Source: Scleromitrula shiraiana (Eukaryota > Ascomycota > Leotiomycetes > Helotiales > Sclerotiniaceae). Taken from it: a DNA stretch of 64,000 nt. The translations under genes and the position numbers were made by a program. Below are positions 58,201 through 64,000 of the stretch, one piece after another (positions within the stretch are counted from its first letter, which is position 1; each line of letters begins with the position of its first letter). A model generated the notes under the pieces. It was not told the origin of the DNA. It did not search any database and worked only from the letters and a program-made list of their open reading frames with translations. Location: NCBI GenBank assembly GCA_028455995.1, contig JABELC010000001.1, forward strand, positions 4,390,501 to 4,454,500, given 5' to 3'.

Positions 58201-58830
58201 ATCCCTTCTCCATCTCTCAACCCCATCCAGAAGTGTCTGTGGTAGTTGCCCCACCAATATATCCTGTAATTCCTTATCGCAAAGCCAAGCGTTCCGAACA
58301 GCATTATGCCACATGAGCATCTGCACATGAAACTGATGAGTCGAAGTCCTAATACTCCTTTCATATTTACTAGGACCTTTTTTGGATCCAAGCGGATTTG
58401 TAAGTGAGATTCTCGTTTCTTTGGTCAAAGTAAGCTCGAGATCTCCAGTTGGCTGAGGCACAGATGGTGCATGTATAGGATTCGTTTCGACGTCTTCAAA
58501 TTCTATGTCTTCGTCCTCGTCCTCAGATTCTTCGTTGCCGATTGTCCTTTTGGCACTCGGTACATCTTCGAATTCCTCCTCGTCAGATAGTGAGGTAAGT
58601 GAACTATCATCATCGTCATCGTTTGCCGCTTGGATTTTCTCTAGAATAGCTTTGCTGTGTCCCGGATTCCCATTGGAACTTGCACTAGCATCAAGGTCGT
58701 CAAAAAGTGTAGGTTTTCGTGGAGTAGTTGCGACTACTTTGGCTTTCCCTTTGCCACCAGGGTTCTTTTTGGGGGGTTCTGACTCTGGGGATGAAGAGCG
58801 TAATCGTTTCCGTGGTAGAAAAGGAGGCAT
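55285..58830 (-). CDS. RAD4: DNA damage recognition protein Rad4/XPC
   Basis: An intronless frame of 1181 residues from the ATG at 58830; five upstream codons from a GTG are ignored. It initiates nucleotide excision repair by binding distorted duplex DNA with Rad23. Visible parts: an acidic N-terminus; a transglutaminase-like fold (QFHVQMLMWHNAVRNAWLC and GAQLFTALLRGIGIEARMV); after an acidic linker YPHYWTEVLSPV and YIVATNSEM; then the beta-hairpin domains (SAEYVLERHLRREEALLP, VPYRAATTNRKRELAEAE, FGNMDVYVPSMVPEGAVHIP). The C-terminal 300 residues are acidic and disordered with poly-Asp and a GNGNGN run. Larger than yeast Rad4 (754) because of these linkers. Confidence 0.94.
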   Translation of the reverse strand: MPPFLPRKRLRSSSPESEPPKKNPGGKGKAKVVATTPRKPTLFDDLDASASSNGNPGHSKAILEKIQAANDDDDDSSLTSLSDEEEFEDVPSAKRTIGNEESEDEDEDIEFEDVETNPIHAPSVPQPTGDLELTLTKETRISLTNPLGSKKGPSKYERSIRTSTHQFHVQMLMWHNAVRNAWLCDKELQDILVGQLPQTLLDGVERWRRDSGLPIKVETPKAKSKSKGKAKGEVTNDKNVDVRSQRDWGKPAERLAIGEVNMSRGDPLFTLMKSLMNYWKKRFRIIAPGLRKVGYMSLQRLDEEIKSLRKDDHDAERHGERIADIKEFRKCAKSMEGSRDVGAQLFTALLRGIGIEARMVASLQPVGFGWNKNEDASERKAKKERKITPEEDSSDSEDSNDHETPVSPPSKKTKGKEKAGTQAKKAATAHASARRSSRGNGLKDRPMSISDSEDTELDEDDDESVVDITPAKPRTQPSKPYDKDLLYPHYWTEVLSPVTNTYTPVDPIVLYIVATNSEMLQKFEPRGAKADKAKQVTAYIVGHSPDGTAKDITIRYLKNHTLPGRTKGNRIPIEKVPIYNSRGKIKRYENFDWFKTVMSGYVRGTKKYPRTDIDDHEEATDLKPVQPKKKEMKEGEETLQSYKSSAEYVLERHLRREEALLPTAKHVKMFTVKGKGDTSTEEKVFLRKDVVNCKSMETWHKEGRAPLPDEIPRKRVPYRAATTNRKRELAEAEHATGEKMLQGLFSRDQTDWIIPPPIQNGVIPKNSFGNMDVYVPSMVPEGAVHIPRRRTMQICKRLGIDYAEAVTGFEFGARMAIPIITGVVIAEEHLETVMEQWEKEEAERNRKEFEKRTKSAIGMWRKMLMGLRIVERMREEYGNDDAADEVDVMNPWTNNNKGKQVDRDLDEEATAMQHKDEDMAGGFFPEGHDEEEPDTHHSTSFFPVVAEDHGDEGGGGFIVEDEHESQPSKPSNSHAYPTPQSLESSAKADLATISDSDEESEDDEPITKIPIRKARARGKPTGSITNPKPSNTKNNTIVKSTPSSSRRMPAVTINSTPASKTITTTRKRKRLVPDSEEEDESSLSELTINDSDDDDDDDDDEEEESEIEISKPVAKRKGRVPDTVKANGNGNGNGNGNVKATPTRRMPGRSAKKVRETKLTSHYFDGSGDGDEDEDELMMDG

Positions 58831-59515
58831 TCTATTAGACGTCACCTGTACATACTATGAATCGAATAGCAAATTTTTTAAAAAAATCAGCAAAATGAGT
58901 AAATTAAGCAAATTGTAATGATTGGCATTAAACGCGCAAAAAGTATAGAATTTGTTAGATGGACGCGATTAGAAATTCCAATCGCGATAATGATAATGAG
59001 GTCACCAGTAAGCTCTTTAAACCTTTTTAATTTAGGCATCATACCCCTGTAATGATCGAAGTCATGGAAAGTGGACCGCCCTCGCCGCCCAAACGTTTCC
59101 GTCTCAATACACAGTACTTTGTTTATGAATTAAATACTGGATACTAGATGAAGATCTTGAGGAAAAATTTTAGATGATCATTATATCTATCTTAATTGGT
59201 GTTCATGGTACTCATGGTGCTCAAGGCTGTCCGACAGAACCATCTACATAGGCAGTCCCAGGGTAGTGTTTGCCCAATGAAGGGTTTATTTACCATGTAC
59301 CTATTATACTCGTATACTATGTACTTACCTAGAAAACTTCGTTAAATGGAGTATTAAACTCCTAATATACGTTCTATTATCAGCTCTTTCTCTATATGTA
59401 TATTTGGTCGTAATCGTGATCCTTCTTAATCTTCGTGCCCATATACTCGACTAATTCCTTCTAGAATCCTCCTCCATGAACTTCAAACAGAAACATGTTC
59501 TACTCTTTTACTCTT
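58831..59515. other. Intergenic, no gene recognised
   Basis: It holds the RAD4 promoter and the 3' UTR of the phosphatase gene. No repeat or RNA gene is evident. Confidence 0.5.
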
Positions 59516-60229
59516 CTATTCTTCAATATATTCCTCTGTATTCTCCCCTGAAGGTGCATCACCATTACTCTCAACAGCATTCTTCTCCTCAGATCCAGAC
59601 GATGCTTTCGTCTCTTTCATCTCTTTCGTCTCATAGCCATGCAGTTGTCTCCATTCCCGAACTCCACGATTAATCTCAGCTTTATTTACTCCATCTCGAA
59701 CCAAACACATCTTCACCCCCAAAGACTCAACATTCTTATTCCTCGACTCATCGTCAAAAAATAACATATCCTGATATCTTATATCCGTGCTCTTATGCAG
59801 GTTTCGAAAATGTGTAATCTTATTCCCAGGAAAGATTTCTAATTCATCAAAGAATTCAATCGCTTTCCTCTTCTTCCCATCTACATCCATAATATGTAAT
59901 AATCTTAACATTTCTCTTCCCAAATCCGGAGCAGATGTTCTCGAAGCTGCTGCAACCATTATGCCATTATGTTTAAGTTGTGCAAGTATCGAAGGTACTT
60001 CATTGTAGAAGGTAAAGTTCTCTCCCCATCGATCCTTCGTTGAAGAATGATCGGCAGATGCTTTAATGGGTGGTGTAACGTGGGTATCTACCCAAAAAGG
60101 CCATAATGTATAATCGAGATCAAAAACGATGAGTTTGGGAAGTGGGAGGGAATCTGTGAAAGTGGATGGCGGGGTATCAACAGCCGATATCGATGATGTA
60201 GTTGTATATTTGGAAAGCTTTCGTACCAT
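59516..60229 (-). CDS. HAD-family phosphatase, MDP-1 type
   Basis: An intronless frame of 237 residues. The HAD nucleophile motif is LIVFDLDYTLWPFWVDTH with Asp37 and Asp39; AAASRTSAPD supplies motif II, and FFDDESRNKNVESLGVKMCL the acidic motif IV. The WPFWVDTH extension is diagnostic for magnesium-dependent phosphatase 1, a small cytosolic enzyme proposed to act on protein-tyrosine or sugar phosphates, including fructosamine-type adducts. The C-terminal 45 residues are Glu/Ser-rich and probably disordered. A CCA/GGT microsatellite lies immediately before the start codon, inside the leader. Confidence 0.9.
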   Translation of the reverse strand: MVRKLSKYTTTSSISAVDTPPSTFTDSLPLPKLIVFDLDYTLWPFWVDTHVTPPIKASADHSSTKDRWGENFTFYNEVPSILAQLKHNGIMVAAASRTSAPDLGREMLRLLHIMDVDGKKRKAIEFFDELEIFPGNKITHFRNLHKSTDIRYQDMLFFDDESRNKNVESLGVKMCLVRDGVNKAEINRGVREWRQLHGYETKEMKETKASSGSEEKNAVESNGDAPSGENTEEYIEE

Positions 60230-60858
60230 TTTGGTGGTGGTGGTGGTGGTGGTTCAAAATTATTAGTAATAACGTTGGAGTTGAAGGGATTCCACCTGGT
60301 ACTTGTAACGTTTCAATGGATGCAGAAAGGAGAATTGTTTATGTTGAAGTGGTGTTCTGCAGGAAATCGATGGGAGATCGAATGAATTGGATGGATGAGA
60401 ATAAGAGATAGGATGAGAGATGCGATGAGATGATGGTCCGTGGGATTCTGCAGAGATCCAGCTCCATATTTGGAGCCCCATACAAGAAAGTGGCATTTTT
60501 TTTTTAGCGAGGTCAAGGCCGACCATCCAATTTCTAAACACAATATTACTCCTCTTTCAAACTCACATCTCACATTCTATATAGAAAGATACTATCCAAT
60601 TCTTTGATACTATTTCATTATCTATAGTATCATCATTTTCTTCATCTCATTTCATCATAAAAAGAATAAATTGGGAATAAAACAAAGAAGAGAAAGACAC
60701 GTCAACTTTCTTCCCAACACACACAAAATATCTTGTATCCCTATTGTCTCACTCATCCTACTACAGATTGTTTCACTCTTGCCGTTTGTTTAATCTTCCA
60801 GAGTCTTCGATTTACCCATATGAGGTATTCCATCCTTTCTATGGTACGATGAACCACC
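60230..60858. promoter_or_regulatory. Divergent promoter region, phosphatase / acetyltransferase
   Basis: 629 bp between outward-reading genes. It includes (GGT)7 at 60233-60253 next to the phosphatase ATG and a T-run at about 60497-60505. The frames listed here on both strands overlap each other and have no domain content. Confidence 0.5.
60233..60253 (+). repeat. (GGT)7 microsatellite in the phosphatase leader
   Basis: Seven GGT units start three bases upstream of the start codon and read as (ACC)7 in the mRNA. An ACC run just before the ATG resembles an extended Kozak context (ACCATGG-like), so length change might alter initiation only slightly. Confidence 0.85.
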
Positions 60859-61401
60859 ATGCTAGAAGTACATGAGCAACATGAATCTATCAACTCGTAT
60901 CGTCATGATATTCGTGAAGCACGACACGAGGATATCCCTTTACTAGCAAACGTTGAACGGTCGGCAGCTGAGCTCTTTTCAACTATGAACGTTGCCGTTG
61001 GTGACTCTGTCTTAGACCCGTTATTGTTGTCGAGTATGCTTGATGCACATCATCTTTGGGTTGCTGTTAATTGCCAAGATGAACCTGTAGGATTTACTGG
61101 GGGGATCATAGTAGATGGAAATTTTCATATATCCGAAGTTTCGGTAGCCAAAGAATACCAAAGAAAAGGAATTGGCACGGCCTTAATGATGAGAGTAATT
61201 GCCGATATCAAAACAGAGGGCTATCAAACAATCACGCTGACCACGAACAAAGCTCTCCCCTGGAATTATCCTTGGTACCAAAGGCTTGGGTATCTCGAGC
61301 TAGAAATGAAGAATGTCGGTGAGGAATTGGCGGCTATTATGGAAGAAGAGGCGTTACATCTTGACAGGCATAACAGGTGTGCAATGTCAAAGGCTATCTG
61401 A
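60859..61401 (+). CDS. GNAT-family N-acetyltransferase
   Basis: An intronless frame of 180 residues from an ATG in a good context (CACCATG). The core fold is clear: HDIREARHEDIPLLANVERS at the start, LWVAVNCQDEPVGFTGGIIV, ISEVSVAKEYQRKGIGTALM with the acetyl-CoA loop QRKGIG, then TLTTNKALPWNYPWYQRLGY. It resembles small fungal and bacterial acetyltransferases; the acceptor (amine, amino acid or drug) cannot be inferred. No targeting signal is visible. Confidence 0.88.
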   Translation: MLEVHEQHESINSYRHDIREARHEDIPLLANVERSAAELFSTMNVAVGDSVLDPLLLSSMLDAHHLWVAVNCQDEPVGFTGGIIVDGNFHISEVSVAKEYQRKGIGTALMMRVIADIKTEGYQTITLTTNKALPWNYPWYQRLGYLELEMKNVGEELAAIMEEEALHLDRHNRCAMSKAI

Positions 61402-62493
61402 TCACACTGATAAAACATGACCAAGATCTAGATATGGAATTCGTGCTAGTTCATCAAACCATGGCCTTCTCAACACCATCTGATGTGGAGTGTTGCATTC
61501 AATGATGCGTCTTTAGTTGTTTTTGAAGATAGTCCGCCAGTGATACTCATTTCCAAGGTTCTCCACGCAATTTGTGTTCAAGATCAACAAGCCAAGCGAA
61601 AGGTTCAGAATAAAACGCGACACCTATGTTCAAGGATCAGCTGAGGTAGTCACGGCATGAGCATGCTATTAGAGGTCGTGTAACTCAAACCCTGGCTACC
61701 TGAAGTTAGGGTAAACTGAAGATTTCATGCGGATATTTGCATCAACGGAGCAATCGAATATTAAATTTTCAATCGGCACCTTTCCGGCAGGCTGGTAATA
61801 TTGTCACCCGAATGAAATACACGAACGACCAATCGAGACGAGGAGATACCTTTCAAATTTTAGCCGTGGTACTTTCTCCAAATGTGAGATACCTTGGAGG
61901 CTTTGTCGGGCTTGCTGATCGATCAATCACATAACTTGGAAATAGATGGTATCAGTGGCATTGCGCACGACGCTTGCATGCAATGCGTCCATGATCAAAC
62001 TACAATTGCCGACTCTATATACATTCGGCAGTACATGCATAATTCTTTGGGATTTGAATGGTGGATGTCATTCCGTATGGCCAATTTGTTACAGGGTCAA
62101 CACGCTTTCGGCCACCTGCAGTATCTTGTGTATCCTAGCAAGTCCGAGGCTGAACCGACCCCAGTCTGTAAGTTATGCAATCATACACTTCGATCTCATA
62201 TTGCATAGCTTGTGGAGAAGTTTAGATCCTTGGAATTTGAATTGGATCATAGGGCTCAATTTGTTATGTATTGTACATGTTGGGATACATAAGTACCATC
62301 CTGTCTCTCCTCTTTATAGATGTTACGAATCCGCCACTTATCATTCTTTGCTTGTTCCAATCGTTGTTCCACCCATATTGATTCTATCTCGTGGGTTCGT
62401 GGCTTCCTTCAAATTACTGAACGACCAATTTCGGACAATTTGGTCATCGTAAATTTCACTTGGACATCTAATTTACTTTCAAATCGTTAAATC
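61402..62493. other. Intergenic, no gene recognised
   Basis: About 1.1 kb. Overlapping plus-strand frames at 61737-62452 lack domains and start context and disagree with one another. The permease promoter lies at the right end. Confidence 0.45.
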
Positions 62494-64000
62494 ATGAATC
62501 GGAATACCGTCAATCATGGGAGATCACCCTCCTCTTCCACACCACCTCCGTATACTCCAAACTCAAATAAGTCGATAATGGTTGAACAAGAACCAGCCCC
62601 ACAGTTGATGGAAATCAATGAAACTGGTCATATTCAAGAAGTTGAACGGAACTTCTCATTGCTCTCGATTTGTGCAGTGGGTGTGGTAATCGGAGATACT
62701 TGGGCCGGACTTGGTGGCAGCATTGCTACAGCGATTTAGTATACAAACTATACCCATACTTAATTATTCTCTTACTAATATGTTTGATAGTAATGGTGGA
62801 CCCCCAGGAGTATTGTACGAGTTCATTGTCGTCTCATTCTTCTACTGGATTGTCGCAGCATCTATCGCTGAGTTAGCTTCGTCGATTCCTAGTAGTGCTG
62901 GAGTCTACCATTGGGCATCAGTTACACCTGGCCCCAAGTATGGTAGAATTTGTGGTTGGTTTGCTGGGTGGTGGAATACCTTTGCTTATATTAGCGGTGC
63001 TGGTAAGTAAATGCCACCAATCCATCTTACTATAAGCCATTTAACATTCAATAGCAAGTATGTCCGCCATAGCGTCCAACATTGCTATCGCCATCTATAG
63101 TCTTTACCATCCTGGTTACATTATTGAACGATGGCACGTTTTCATCGGCTATCTCATTGTGACTTGGTTATCTTGTTTCATAGTAATGTTTGCAAACCGA
63201 GCTTTACCAATGATCAATAATATTGGGCTTTGTGTCATTCTAACTGGTGTTTTGTGAGTAATTCATTCCATTCATTGGCTTGTTTTTTTAGCGGGGCGGT
63301 TAACGCCGTTTATTTCCTTCTGTTCGACCTGCTTTGGGATTAATGCTCTTATCTTCATCACAAATCATGGCTAATCTTGGCTTAGTATCACGGTTATGGT
63401 TTGTGCAATTATGCCAAGTAGAACAGGAAACGGCTATGCAAGCTCGAAGTTCGTCTGGAGCGATTGGGTCAACGATACGGGTTATTCTAGCAATGGTTTT
63501 GTATTCTGTGCTGGCATGCTCAATGGTGCTTTCTCAGTCGGTACTCCCGATTGCGTTTCCCATCTTGCTGAGGAGATACCTAATCCAAAGCGTAATATAC
63601 CTCTCGCTATCTGTGCCCAAATGATCATAGGATTAGTCACCGGCTTTATTTATCTGGTCGCTATATGTAAGCATCATTCTCAGCTATGATTAAAGTTTGA
63701 ATGAATCGCCATGGCTAATATATAATTGTTTCTTTAGTTTACGCAACAACCGATCTCAACGCCGTTACAAATGCACCTTTTCTTCCACTTGCCCAGATAT
63801 ATGCACAAGCCACAGGATCCAGAGGTGGCACTACCGGCCTTCTGATGGTTATCTTCCTTCCTGTTTTCTGTTCCCTAGTTGGTACCTACATAACTGCTGG
63901 TCGATCTCTTTGGACTCTTGCTCGAGATGGAGCGCTACCTTTCTCCGGATGGCTCCATGTTATTCATCCAGAACATAAAAATCCCTTCAATGCCACCATT
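62494..64000 (+). CDS. Choline/GABA-type APC permease (5' part)
   Basis: Five exons are inside the window (62494-62738, 62791-63002, 63055-63253, 63386-63666, 63738-64000), the last running off the end, for 400 residues. A Ser/Pro-rich cytoplasmic N-terminus leads to NFSLLSICAVGVVIGDTWAG, the first membrane helix of fungal choline/GABA permeases. Then come NGGPPGVLYEFIVVSFFYW, SSAGVYHWASVTPGPKYGRI, FAGWWNTFAYISGAGASM and GTPDCVSHLAEEIPNPKRN (the consensus amphipathic region). It is a plasma-membrane or vacuolar amino-acid/polyamine/choline importer. About 100-130 residues should be missing beyond the window. Phase is right at all four junctions. Confidence 0.9.

Noticed and set aside
61737..62452. 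Overlapping plus-strand frames between the acetyltransferase and the permease
   Set aside because: Three frames compete, none has a domain or splice-supported structure.

Overview
The window is nuclear DNA of a filamentous ascomycete. Genes are interrupted by short introns (mostly 45-120 nt) with GTRNGT donors, CTAAC-like branch points and YAG or AAG acceptors. The gene set is fungal: HET domain, Zn2Cys6 regulator, LysM secreted proteins, external NADH dehydrogenase, urk1-type uridine kinase, NRPS-like reductase. An AT-saturated island looks like a RIP-mutated transposon. The AT-rich intergenic DNA and the protein styles suggest Leotiomycetes, perhaps a Sclerotiniaceae plant pathogen such as Botrytis, Sclerotinia or Monilinia. 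That placement is inference; no search was possible. I see no rRNA, convincing tRNA or CRISPR array.

Layout. 0-4.3 kb: FIP1 (mRNA 3'-end processing) and NUP49 (nuclear pore) diverge from one 291-bp promoter. 4.9-6.1 kb: a TauD-type dioxygenase. 7.8-15 kb: a gene-poor accessory stretch with a HET-domain gene and a tandem trio of small secreted cysteine-bearing proteins. 16-23 kb: a large XPF-like/DUF7102-type protein (possible SHOC1/Zip2 relative), a WRAP53/TCAB1-like WD40 protein and a frameshifted two-LysM secreted protein. 23-37 kb: mostly housekeeping genes, namely uridine kinase/UPRT and GID8 (divergent), external NADH dehydrogenase, a nucleoside deoxyribosyltransferase-like protein, a CLC chloride transporter, a protein with a zinc-binding His-Me-type motif, and a PQ-loop membrane protein. 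37.35-38.19 kb: an 835-bp AT-saturated element with 25-bp terminal inverted repeats.

38.7-41 kb: a short Zn2Cys6 regulator converging on an isochorismatase-family hydrolase. 42-46.5 kb: a decayed BTB gene, a doubtful small ORF and more than 1.7 kb with no gene. 46.6-48.3 kb: a Ser/Thr- and Asn/Gly-rich secreted protein with three LysM domains. 48.7-64 kb: exopolyphosphatase, an NRPS-like A-T-R reductase, Rad4/XPC, an MDP-1-like HAD phosphatase, a GNAT acetyltransferase and the 5' part of a choline/GABA-type permease that runs off the window.

Themes. Exon models were built by hand from splice signals, and the reading phase closes for every gene called intact. The most interesting signals are the secreted-protein trio whose second and third copies appear to have lost their C-terminal exons, the multi-lesion BTB relic, the RIP-like inverted-repeat element, and a recurrent switch of the sense strand from C-rich to G-rich inside many genes, always in that order where I could see it.
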